Assembly (NCBI RefSeq): GCF_006516955.1
Contig: NZ_VHLG01000003.1
Coordinates: 124,001 to 188,000 of the forward strand
Direction: 5' to 3'
DNA length: 64,000 nucleotides
From: Martelella alba
GTDB taxonomy: Bacteria > Pseudomonadota > Alphaproteobacteria > Rhizobiales > Rhizobiaceae
A model generated the notes under the pieces. That model worked only from the letters and a program-made list of their open reading frames with translations. It ran no database searches and had not been told where the DNA came from. Numbering within the stretch: the first letter of the stretch is position 1; each line of letters starts with the position of its first letter. Of this stretch, positions 38,654 to 47,900 are shown in pieces. The position numbers and the translations under genes are program-made.

Positions 38654-39661
38654 ATGTTCAACTACACCCTTCGCCGCTTGCTGGTCGCGATACCGACGCT
38701 GCTGTTCATCAGTCTGGTGATCTTTCTGCTTTTGGATCTGGCGCCCGGAGACCCGCTCGCCAACATGCCATTGACCATTCCTCCCGAGGTCAAGGAAAAG
38801 ATGCGGGCAGCCCTCGGGCTCGATAAGTCGGTCTGGGTCCGTTATCTCCTCTGGCTCAAGCAGTTTTTCTGGATCGAACCGCTCCACGTCTTTAATCAGC
38901 TCTTCGGCACGCATTTTGCCGAGCACGCCCAGCGCATCGTGTCCTGGCAGACGCGCAGCCCGGTCGCAGACATCATTGCCCAGCGTTTGCCGCAAACGCT
39001 CTGGGTGGTTGGCCTTGCTTATGTGGTTGGGACGCTGATCGCCTTGCCGATCGGCATCATCTCCGCCTATCGGCAGTATTCGATGTTTGATCAGGTCGGC
39101 ACTTTCGTTGCCATGGTCGGCTATTCAATTCCGCCATTCTTCTCCGGCGTTGCGGTGATCATCATCTTCTCGATCTATCTGCAATGGCTGCCTTCGGTCT
39201 ATGACACGACCCTGCATGTGACGAACTGGAGCACCTTCGTGCAGCAGCTGCGTCAGATGATCCTGCCGGTTATGGTTCTGGCGCTGCAGATTACCGCGCA
39301 GATGAGCCGCTTCATGCGGGCATCCATGCTCGACAACCTGCATCAGGATTATGTCCGCACCGCGCGCGCCAAGGGGTTGCGCGAAAGGAGCGTGGTTCTT
39401 GTTCACGTGCTGCGCAACTCGATGATCCCGGTTGTCACCGTGATCACCATGAGCGTGCCGCATGTCTTCGGTGGTGCCATCATCACCGAGCAGGTGTTCA
39501 AGGTGAATGGTATCGGCCAGCTTCTGATTACCTCTATCCAGGCCAATGACCTGCCCATGGTTCAGACGCTGACCTTCATCTTTGCCATCCTTATTGTCCT
39601 TTTCAACATTGTCGCCGACGTTCTCTACGGCGTCCTTGACCCGAGGATCCGCTATGACTGA
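38654..39661 (+). CDS. ABC transporter permease, DppB type
   Basis: The 335-residue membrane protein has about six membrane segments. It starts with MFNYTLRRLLVAIPTLLF (typical of DppB) and has the cytoplasmic EAA loop DYVRTARAKGLRERSVVLVH (about residue 230). It forms the transmembrane pair with the next gene. The frame opens at 38582, but ATG 38654 is the standard start. The end overlaps the next gene's start by 8 bp (39654-39661). Confidence 0.96.
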   Translation: MFNYTLRRLLVAIPTLLFISLVIFLLLDLAPGDPLANMPLTIPPEVKEKMRAALGLDKSVWVRYLLWLKQFFWIEPLHVFNQLFGTHFAEHAQRIVSWQTRSPVADIIAQRLPQTLWVVGLAYVVGTLIALPIGIISAYRQYSMFDQVGTFVAMVGYSIPPFFSGVAVIIIFSIYLQWLPSVYDTTLHVTNWSTFVQQLRQMILPVMVLALQITAQMSRFMRASMLDNLHQDYVRTARAKGLRERSVVLVHVLRNSMIPVVTVITMSVPHVFGGAIITEQVFKVNGIGQLLITSIQANDLPMVQTLTFIFAILIVLFNIVADVLYGVLDPRIRYD

Positions 39662-40571
39662 GCTGGTTCATTCCTCTGACCTCAAAGACGAGGCACCGTC
39701 ATCACAATGGGCGGATGTGTGGCATCAGTTTCGCCATCATCGCGGCGCCATGGCAGGTGCTGCCATTTTCGCAATCATTCTGATCGGTTGTCTCCTGGGG
39801 CCTTATATCTGGCCCTACAGTCCGACCAAGGTGGATATTCTGGCGCGTGATTCCGGCATGTCATGGGCTCATCCTCTCGGTACGGATCAGCTGGGCCGCG
39901 ATCTTCTGGCGCGCCTGATGGCCGGCGGCCGCATCTCACTGGCCGTCGGGCTTGTCGCGATGTTCCTGTCGCTGGTGCTGGGGACCCTGATCGGCGTTCT
40001 TTCTGGTTATTTCCGCCGGCTGGATGGCATATTGATGCGCGTGACCGACCTGTTCCTGGCGCTGCCGCTGCTGCCGTTGCTGCTGGTTATGGTGATGCTG
40101 TTTCGTGGTGCGCTCAGTGCGGCTTTCGGGCCGGCTGCCGGCATTTTCCTGCTGATTGTGACCGCCATCGGCGTGACCAGCTGGATGCAGACTGCCCGCA
40201 TCGTGCGCGGGGATGTTCTGGCATTGAAGGAGCGTGAGTTCATTCTGGCGGCGCGTTCCATCGGTACGCGTCCGGGCAAAATGATCATCCGCCATCTGCT
40301 GCCGAATGTTTTGAGCCCGATCATGGTGTCGGCAACACTCGGTATTGCCACGGCGATTATCACCGAATCGTCCCTGTCCTTTCTCGGGCTGGGCTTTCCA
40401 CCAGATTTTCCGACATGGGGCCGCCTGCTTTATGATGCGGTCGACCAGATCCAGATCCATCCGATGCGGGTGATCCTGCCCGGTGTGGCCATTTCGCTGA
40501 CGGTGCTGTCGGTGAACTATCTCGGCGACGGATTGCGTGATGCGCTTGATCCGAAAATCCGGGGGCGCTAG
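39654..40571 (+). CDS. ABC transporter permease, DppC type
   Basis: The 305-residue protein has an N-terminal cytoplasmic leader, one membrane segment, and then the five-segment permease domain (about residues 95-300). The EAA loop is EFILAARSIGTRPGKMIIRHLL with LPNVLSPIMV after it. It shows the typical HPLGTDQLGRDLLARLMAGG element of DppC/OppC. The ATG at 39654 overlaps the dppB-type stop by 8 bp, so it is translationally coupled. The transporter's ATPase is encoded at 34419-36320 on the minus strand. Confidence 0.96.
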   Translation: MTELVHSSDLKDEAPSSQWADVWHQFRHHRGAMAGAAIFAIILIGCLLGPYIWPYSPTKVDILARDSGMSWAHPLGTDQLGRDLLARLMAGGRISLAVGLVAMFLSLVLGTLIGVLSGYFRRLDGILMRVTDLFLALPLLPLLLVMVMLFRGALSAAFGPAAGIFLLIVTAIGVTSWMQTARIVRGDVLALKEREFILAARSIGTRPGKMIIRHLLPNVLSPIMVSATLGIATAIITESSLSFLGLGFPPDFPTWGRLLYDAVDQIQIHPMRVILPGVAISLTVLSVNYLGDGLRDALDPKIRGR

Positions 40572-40592
40572 CAGGCAATTCGATCCGCAGTG

Positions 40593-41486
40593 CTAGCGCC
40601 TGTCGCGTAGAACAACAATACCGCTGGCAATGATGATGGCGCTGCCCAGAAGCGAAATAGCGTCAGGACGCTCGCCCAGTATGAGAACACCGAGAACAAG
40701 AGCAAAGAGCAGGCGGGAATAGCGGAAAGGGGACACGGAAGCCATGCGTCCCGTACGCATCGCAAGTGTCAGGCAGCAATAGGCGAAGGCGCCGAAAAGC
40801 AGGGCAATGCTCAGAACGCTCCATGTCATGGGCGCAGGCATTGTCGCGCCGCCCGAGAAAAGCAGCAGGATCATGCCGGCGATTGTCAGCATGGAAAAGC
40901 CGAGAACGCCGATTTGTGCTGTCGACATGGATACGGGGGCTGCCCGGGTTGCCAGATCGCGGCCGGCAAATCCGACCGTTCCCAAAACGGCAAAGATTGC
41001 GCCTGCGCGAAAGCCCTCAAGGCCGGGCCGCAGGATCAGCAGGACGCCCACAAAGCCAGCAAGGATGGACAGCCATTTCCGGGCTGTCACCTGTTCGGAA
41101 AAGAACAGAATGGCGCCAAGGGCGACGATCGCGGGCGTCGCCTGTAAGATGGCGGATGCGTTGGAGAGTGGCGTCAGGGCCAGCGCCAGGGCATAAAACA
41201 GCCGGCCGCCAATCTCGCAAACTGAGCGCAGGAACATGACTTTCGAGAAGACAGCGGGATGCAGAGCCCGCTCGCCCCTGTGGCGGGCAAAAAGGGCAAA
41301 GCCGAGTGTGCCGATGAGCCCGTAGATGATTGCGGCCTCGCCGACTGGAATATCTGTTGATGCTTTCTTCACCGCCAGATCTTCCAGTGCAAAGGCTGCC
41401 ATGGCCACTGTCATAAAGAATGCGCCCCGCGCTTCAGCGGAAACGTGGTCCGGCACGGCCAGAAAGCGAGGAAGGGATAGGGCCAT
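40593..41486 (-). CDS. DMT superfamily transporter (EamA type)
   Basis: The 297-residue protein has ten predicted membrane segments in two EamA repeats, with AEARGAFFMTVAMAAFALEDL at the start of the first and GVLGFSMLTIAGMILLLF in the second. It ends with LGSAIIIASGIVVLRDRR. It is probably an exporter of a small metabolite or amino acid; the substrate cannot be told. The start ATG 41486 opens MALSLPRFLAVPDHVSAE. The frame runs to 41585, but that extension is not membrane-like. It converges with the peptide permease genes. Confidence 0.93.
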   Translation of the reverse strand: MALSLPRFLAVPDHVSAEARGAFFMTVAMAAFALEDLAVKKASTDIPVGEAAIIYGLIGTLGFALFARHRGERALHPAVFSKVMFLRSVCEIGGRLFYALALALTPLSNASAILQATPAIVALGAILFFSEQVTARKWLSILAGFVGVLLILRPGLEGFRAGAIFAVLGTVGFAGRDLATRAAPVSMSTAQIGVLGFSMLTIAGMILLLFSGGATMPAPMTWSVLSIALLFGAFAYCCLTLAMRTGRMASVSPFRYSRLLFALVLGVLILGERPDAISLLGSAIIIASGIVVLRDRR

Positions 41487-42027
41487 CAGTGGTCTCTGAT
41501 CTGGATCGGAAAGGCTGCCAGGTTTTGGCACAGCCGGTATCCATGAATGGCATGGCTTTGTAAAGCAGTCCTTACTTGCTGCCATGTGCGGCCCTGGTTA
41601 TTTCGGTCACGCATCGTCTTTCCGTGAGAGAAACTGCCCGGCAAAAGTCGTTGCAGGTTCTTCTTCCTGGAAGCGGAAACAAATGATCGGATAGCTTAAT
41701 CGATCCGCCCCTTTTTCCGATATGCTTGTCACATCTGTTCTGTTTTCCGGGTTTCTTTGCATGGCCGCTTTTCTGGCAGGGAGATGACCTTATATGGCCC
41801 GGTTCTGCACGTTTGAGGAATGCTGTCGCGGATTGGGTGAAACTGGCTCCGACGCGCCTGTATCGATGTTTGTCTTTCGGTATGTTAGGCCTGAAAAGCG
41901 GCGGCATGTCAGGGAAACTGGCTAGCAAGACCGTTGCGTTCTGTGCTTTGTTGAGATAGCAGAAAACGCGAGAACAAACTGGGCGTAGGCTAATTTCGGG
42001 GAAGTAATTACAGGGGGAAAATGCTCG
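41487..42027. other. 541-bp intergenic region, DMT/gmhA divergent
   Basis: I see no gene with family support here. The longest plus-strand frame (41726-41959) has no recognisable content. The promoters for the DMT gene and the gmhA operon lie here. GGGGG, about 12 nt before the gmhA ATG, is the only clear translation signal. Confidence 0.5.
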
Positions 42028-42639
42028 ATGAATTCTGTTCATAATGTATCGGCTTTGAAGATCGATGTGTCTTCTGTCGATGCGTATCTTACCGAAGCCG
42101 CCAAGAGTGTTTCCGATACCAAAAGCATCGCCCCTGATATCGTCGCCGCTGCCCAGCTTTGCATATCTTCGTTGAAAGCAGGTGGTAAAATCATTTTCTG
42201 TGGCAATGGTGGATCTGCCGCTGACGCGCAACACCTCGCGGCCGAATTGATGGGGCGCTTCTTGATCGATCGGAACCCGCTGCCCGCCCTGTCTCTGACC
42301 GTTGATACTTCGGCCCTGACCGCAATCGGCAACGACTACGGATATGAGAAGGTTTTCTCCCGGCAGCTTCGCGGGATCGCCCAAAAGGGTGACGTTCTGT
42401 TTGGTCTTTCGACCAGCGGCAATAGCAAGAATGTTGTGGAGGCATTTGAGGTCGCAAAGGCGATCAATGTTCACACCATCGCTCTTACGGGTAAGAATGG
42501 CGGGAAAATGGCTGAATCTGCAAATGTTTTGCTTGCCGTTCCGCATGATCAGACGAACCACATTCAGGAAGCTCACATTGCTGTCGGTCATCTGATCTGT
42601 GCATTTGTAGAGGCTGAATTGTGCTCGCCCAAGCTGTAA
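42028..42639 (+). CDS. gmhA: Sedoheptulose-7-phosphate isomerase (phosphoheptose isomerase)
   Basis: GmhA converts sedoheptulose 7-phosphate to D-glycero-D-manno-heptose 7-phosphate. The 203-residue SIS-domain protein has FCGNGGSAADAQHLAAELMGRF (about residues 53-74), FGLSTSGNSKNV, and IALTGKNGGKM, the expected phosphosugar-binding loops, and ends in QTNHIQEAHIAVGHLICAFVE. The length is normal. It opens the heptose operon. It overlaps the next gene by 19 bp (42621-42639). A DiaA-like role is possible but the neighbours argue for heptose. Confidence 0.94.
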   Translation: MNSVHNVSALKIDVSSVDAYLTEAAKSVSDTKSIAPDIVAAAQLCISSLKAGGKIIFCGNGGSAADAQHLAAELMGRFLIDRNPLPALSLTVDTSALTAIGNDYGYEKVFSRQLRGIAQKGDVLFGLSTSGNSKNVVEAFEVAKAINVHTIALTGKNGGKMAESANVLLAVPHDQTNHIQEAHIAVGHLICAFVEAELCSPKL

Positions 42640-43868
42640 TTCTTTGTGGCGGTCTCGGCACTCGTCTGGGGGCGTTAACGGCATCCACGCCGAAGCCGAT
42701 GCTGCCTGTGGCAGGTCGTCCGTTTCTTGATACGCTCATTCAGGAAGTGGCGCGTTACGGCTTTGACGAAATCATCCTGTTAGCCGGCCGATTCGGTGAG
42801 CAGATCGTCGAACGGTATGACGGCAGGCAGGTCTTGGGCGCAGTGCTCAAGGTTCTTGTCGAACCGGAGCCGCTGGGAACTGGCGGGGCGCTGCGTTTTG
42901 CGGCCGATCATCTCTGTCCGGACTTCGTTCTTCTGAACGGGGATACCTGGATCAATGCAGATCTGACCGTTTTTGCGCAGCGCTGGCTGGAAGAAAAGCG
43001 GAAAGATCCGGCTCTGTCTGCTCAACTGCTGCTACAATATGTCGACAGTCCCGGGCGTTTCGGCTCTGTCGAATTCGATCAAGGCCGGGTCACTGCGTTT
43101 CGTGAGAAAAATCCGGCTGCAGCCGCCGTTCCTGGCTATATCAATGCCGGTGTTTATTGTCTGGACCGGCGCATCGTATCCGATATGGCTGCAGACGGAG
43201 CCATTTCACTTGAGGCCGATATTCTTCCGGGGCTCGTTGAAACGGGGGCCGTGGTGGCCTTTCCGGCGCGAAAAGGCGCTTATTTCATCGATATCGGGGT
43301 TCCTGAGAGTTATGCCCAGGCGCAACGCGAACTTGAGGAGGAGAGGTGCAAGCCGGCTCTTTTTCTTGATCGTGATGGAACGCTGAACGAGGATGATGGC
43401 TACACCCACAAAGCGGAAGATCTGCGCTGGAAAGATGGCGCGCGCGAGGCCATCCGCTTTGCCAACGATGCTGGTTATTATGTGTTTGTCGTGACCAATC
43501 AGGCAGGCATCGCCCATGGCTATTACACGGATGCCGATGTCATCGCTTTTCATGCGGCGATGAAGGCATCGCTTGTCGAGATCGGTGCACATGTCGATGC
43601 TTTCGAGTGGTGCCCTTATCATCCTTCCGCCAAGCTTGATGCCTTTAGGCAGGACAGCTCCAGGCGGAAGCCGAAACCCGGAATGCTTCTCGAACTGGCG
43701 TCTGAATTTCCGATCGACCTTAAAAAAAGCGTTATGATCGGTGATGCCGACTCGGACGTGAAGGCGGCCAATGCTGCGAATATTCGAGGCGTTTTATTTT
43801 CAGGGGGTTCGCTTCTTGATCTTGTGAAGCGGGAAATACCAATGCGAGACAATGTCAATGTGGATTAG
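42621..43868 (+). CDS. Fused heptose-1-phosphate nucleotidyltransferase / heptose-bisphosphate phosphatase (HddC-GmhB)
   Basis: The 415-residue product joins a nucleotidyltransferase (residues 1-232; LCGGLGTRLGALTASTPKPM and NGDTW) with a HAD phosphatase (about 238-410; LFLDRDGTLNEDDGY, VVTNQAGIAHGYY and MIGDADSDVKAAN). The N-terminal half fits D-glycero-alpha-D-manno-heptose 1-phosphate guanylyltransferase (HddC) and the C-terminal half fits heptose 1,7-bisphosphate 7-phosphatase (GmhB). In the classical pathway these are separate proteins. A GTG at 42621 is used inside the gmhA end. The gene overlaps hddA by 17 bp. Substrate nucleotide is inferred from the neighbours. Confidence 0.88.
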   Translation: MLAQAVILCGGLGTRLGALTASTPKPMLPVAGRPFLDTLIQEVARYGFDEIILLAGRFGEQIVERYDGRQVLGAVLKVLVEPEPLGTGGALRFAADHLCPDFVLLNGDTWINADLTVFAQRWLEEKRKDPALSAQLLLQYVDSPGRFGSVEFDQGRVTAFREKNPAAAAVPGYINAGVYCLDRRIVSDMAADGAISLEADILPGLVETGAVVAFPARKGAYFIDIGVPESYAQAQRELEEERCKPALFLDRDGTLNEDDGYTHKAEDLRWKDGAREAIRFANDAGYYVFVVTNQAGIAHGYYTDADVIAFHAAMKASLVEIGAHVDAFEWCPYHPSAKLDAFRQDSSRRKPKPGMLLELASEFPIDLKKSVMIGDADSDVKAANAANIRGVLFSGGSLLDLVKREIPMRDNVNVD

Positions 43869-44853
43869 TAAGACCCCCCTGCGGGCCAGTTTTCTAGGAG
43901 GCGGGACCGACTATCCTTCGTATTTTCAACATCAGCCCGGCGCAGTGCTCGGCGGCACGATTGATAAATATGTCTACATTCAGGCTCTGCCACTGGCTCA
44001 CATTGCTGAGCAGAAGTACCGAATTACCTATCGGACAACGGAAAGCGTCAATAATATTGACGAAATTCAACACCCGGTGATCCGTGAAGGTTTGCGTTAC
44101 TACAAATGGGATCAGCCTCTGAATATTGCCACAATGTCCGATCTGCCTGGTGGCACGGGATTGGGAAGTTCTTCGGCTTTTACCGTTGGGCTGATTAATC
44201 TGCTGCATAAAATGCGAGGCGTAGAGCTGACCCGTTATGAGCTGGCGCGGCAGTCCATCTACATGGAGCAAGATATCCTGCACGAGAAAATCGGTGTTCA
44301 GGATCAGATTCACGCCGCTTTTGGCGGGCTGTCGCGCTACGAATTTGTCGGTGACACAATTTCAATTGAACCGTTGCGCGTCACTACAAGCCGCCTGACG
44401 ACCTTGAATCGCTCTCTTCTGCTCGTCTATACAGGGGGAGAACGGCGGGCGACTGAGGTGACGGAAGAGCAGGAAAAGCGCACACGTGCCGGCGACAACG
44501 AAGCCTATCTGCGGGAAATGTATGAGATGACCCATATTGGCGCCGGTGTGCTGGAGGCCAAGGGCGATGACGTGAAGGCGCTGCAAAGGTTTGGTGAACT
44601 TCTTAACCACGGTTGGGAACTGAAGCGCAATCTCGGCAATACGGTTTCGAATGCGCAGATCGATGCAATCTATCTTGCCGGGCGTGAAATGGGAGCCTGG
44701 GGAGGCAAGCTGCTCGGTGCCGGAGGAAGTGGCTTCGTGCTGTTCATGGCTGATCCTGAGCTTCACCCGGCTTTTGTCGAGCGTTTTGGCAAGGACCGTG
44801 TGGTTCCCATTGAACTCGTCAGTTACGGTTCAAAGGTGCTTCAGCAAATTTAA
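43852..44853 (+). CDS. hddA: D-glycero-alpha-D-manno-heptose 7-phosphate kinase
   Basis: The 333-residue GHMP kinase matches HddA. It opens KTPLRASFLGGGTDYPSYF, has the GHMP ATP motif LPGGTGLGSSSAFTVGLIN (about residues 98-116), and ends with GAWGGKLLGAGGSGFVLFM. It makes heptose 1,7-bisphosphate, which the GmhB half of the previous gene then dephosphorylates. The frame begins with two ATGs, at 43852 and 43858. The gene overlaps its predecessor, so the operon is tightly coupled. It is followed by a large glycosyltransferase gene 58 bp on. Confidence 0.92.
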   Translation: MSMWISKTPLRASFLGGGTDYPSYFQHQPGAVLGGTIDKYVYIQALPLAHIAEQKYRITYRTTESVNNIDEIQHPVIREGLRYYKWDQPLNIATMSDLPGGTGLGSSSAFTVGLINLLHKMRGVELTRYELARQSIYMEQDILHEKIGVQDQIHAAFGGLSRYEFVGDTISIEPLRVTTSRLTTLNRSLLLVYTGGERRATEVTEEQEKRTRAGDNEAYLREMYEMTHIGAGVLEAKGDDVKALQRFGELLNHGWELKRNLGNTVSNAQIDAIYLAGREMGAWGGKLLGAGGSGFVLFMADPELHPAFVERFGKDRVVPIELVSYGSKVLQQI

Positions 44854-44911
44854 TGCGTGATCAGTTGCGGGATTCACGTATCAATCGGGTTAAGATCCAA
44901 AGAGAATTATT

Positions 44912-47900
44912 GTGAAAAACAAGTCAGCCAATCCCTACCGCGAACGCTTGCCCCACTGGCTCCAGGACAAGGATGTTCAGAATTTCGGGGATTATCTCTC
45001 TGATTACTTTGCCGATCGACTTTTTCTTCGCATCCCGCGATTGCCCGGAGAGGTCCGTATCATTGGCAGCTATCTGGATGATGGCCTGATTACACCGACG
45101 ATTGAGCAGCTACGGACCGATGCTTTTCCGCAAAGAGCCGTATTGACCGCTTGGGGCGGTGGCGTGCGCGCGCCGAAAAGCGTGTCACGCGAAGTTTTGT
45201 CCCATCTCGACATATTGTCGGTGCGGGGGCGGTTGAGTGCCAATGAACTCGAACTCGACAACAGTGTACCGATCGGTGATCCAGCTCTTTTGATGCCTGC
45301 GCTTTACACGCCCAGGGGCGACGGCCAATTTCGTGGCAAGGCTGTTTGTATTCCGCATTTTCACGATCACCGGACTGATCAGGCGCTGATGGAAATCACC
45401 GGCGCCGATATGATTTTGCGGCCAGCGATCAAGCGCAGTCACCAGGCAATCGAGGCCTTTATCGATGCATTGACGACAGCTGATTTTGTGCTGTGCGGCT
45501 CGCTGCATGCTGCCATTGTCGCCGCGGCCTATGGCACGCCCTTCGCTTTCTGGAACAGCGGCGAGATCGATCTGCCGTTCAAATGGCAGGACTTTGCCGA
45601 TTCTGTCGAGATTCCCTGCCTCTTTGCCGACAACGTTGCCGAGGGGCGGGCTCTTTATGAGGCTGAAATCGCGTCGAGCCTGAAGCTGCCTTCCATGTGG
45701 CCGATGCTCGCAGTGTCACCCTATCCGATCCGGGCTGAAGCATTGCTGAGCATTCTCGCGTTTGACGTACGACGTTTGGGGATCACAGACACGGCGCGGC
45801 TTCTGGAAATCAGGGACAATTTCTCCAGCAAGCGCGGGCACCAGGATGATATTGCCGCCGATGCAAGCCTTTTGGTCGACACGCTGTGGCAGTTTCAGTC
45901 CGCCGCTTCACAAGAAGCGCAAGAGGCCCTGTCGGAGCAGATTGCGATGCTAAAGGCAGATGTTGCGCGTGATGCGGCGGCCTTGTCACAGTCTGAGCCT
46001 GAACCTGAACGGCATCCGGCCCCTGCTGCGCAGGTCGGGATGCCTGAGGGAAACAGCGAGATGCTCGACGCCTTGAAGGCAAGTTTCGAGACAGCTTTTG
46101 CATTGGCCCATGGCCGGATTGATGAACTGGAGCGGCAACTCGATGCAAGCCGTCTGGAACAGTCCAGAATTGCAGGCGAAAAAGCCGAATACGAGAAGCG
46201 TATTGCAGCGCTGAGGAGCACGCTCGCGACTACGATTGGTGAACTCACCCAGTTGCGGTGGCTCGCTGATCAGGCCTATTTTCAGCTTTTCAAGGCCTAT
46301 CGCCGACCCTTCCGGCCTCTCAGAACATATTTTGAACGCGCTTTGTTGCGTCTTCCGATTCTGCTCGGTTTTGCTTTGCCTGAAAGGGCAGTCAAGCGGT
46401 TTGAGAAGTCACTCAACAAGCGGAAGCCTAAGACCATGCTGACGGAATGGCAGAAACGGTCGAATGCGCTCAGGCAGCGCATCACCGCTCCTGGCGCAGA
46501 AACAGCGGCACCCTACATGCTTGCTTCGGGCCGCGCGCCAGTCGTCACGGAAGATGAAAGGGTACGTGCCAGTCGCATTCTGGTGGTCGACTACCGCCTG
46601 CCTCAGCCTGAGGTGTCTGCCGGAGAGAAGGCAACGTTCAACATGTTGCGCGATCTTGTCGCGCTTGGCTTTGACGTTACCTTTCTGGCGACGGATATGG
46701 TCAGGCGCTCGCCGTATTTTGAAGATGTGCGGGCTCTGGGTGTCGATGTTGTTACACGCACGGACGAAGTCGAATGGGCAGACTATTACATTCGCAATTA
46801 CGGGCAGAAGTTTGGCGTGTTCTATTTCTTCCGTGTTAATGTCGCAGAGCAGACGCTGCCAGCTGCGCGTGAAGTCGCTCCAGATGCACGTATCATCTTT
46901 CATGCCCCGGATCTGTATTTCTTCCGCGAAGGGCGCGCCGCTGTGCTTTCGGGAAATCCGGAGCAGATCAGGATAGCAGAGGAGACCAAGCATCGCGAAT
47001 TGTCGATGATGAATGCTGCCGATCACGTCGTTCTGGTCAGCACGGCCGAAGTGCCGAAGCTTGTCGAAAATGGGATCAGCGAAGACAAGATTTCGGTTTT
47101 TCCGGCTTTGTACAGCGAGATCGTTGACAACCCGGCAGGCTTTGCAGAGCGGAAGCACATCTTCTTTCTTGGTGGCTTCGGTCATTCGCCGAACGTCGAT
47201 TCCGTTCTCTGGTTTTCGGAACATGTCTGGCCGCGGATCCATGCAGAAAATCCCGAAATTGAGTTTCATATTATCGGCGCTGAAGCGCCGGATGTGATCC
47301 GCGACCTTGATCAACAGCCTGGTATCCGTTTCATCGGCTTTGTCCGCGACATTGATGCGGCTATATCGCACTATCGTCTTTCCGTTGCTCCGCTGATCTA
47401 TGGCGCTGGCATCAAGGGTAAGGTCGGGGTCGCCATGGGAGCGGGAATTCCGACAATCTGCACAACGATTGCCGCTGAAGGCATGCATATCGTTGATGGA
47501 ATTCACACGCTTGTGGCCGATGAGCCGGAAGATCTTGCAGACGCCGTTCTCAAGCTCTATCCCGATGCTGCTCTTTGGCAGCGTTTTTCGCAGAATGGGC
47601 GCAGGCTGATTGACGAAAATTTCGGGAACGAGGCCAATCGTGCCTCTTATCTCAAGGCGCTGGACCGGGCCCGTGCATTGCCGATCGAGCGCGTCATTTC
47701 CTATTGTCAGGACAAGACGCGGGCCATCAAATTCCCTGAATATGATGCCGACCAGGCGATTGATGTGTCAGTCATCATTCCGGTTTACAACAAATGGTCG
47801 CTGACGCGAGATTGTCTTGCGTCTGTCGCTCTCGCCGGCCGAGCGAGCGGGATCAGTTATGAGGTGATTATCGCCAATGACGGTTCAACGGATGAGACCG

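Noticed and set aside
41572-42684. Minus-strand frame overlapping gmhA and the intergenic region
   Set aside because: gmhA and the HddC-GmhB fusion explain the overlapped part; the remainder shows no family features.
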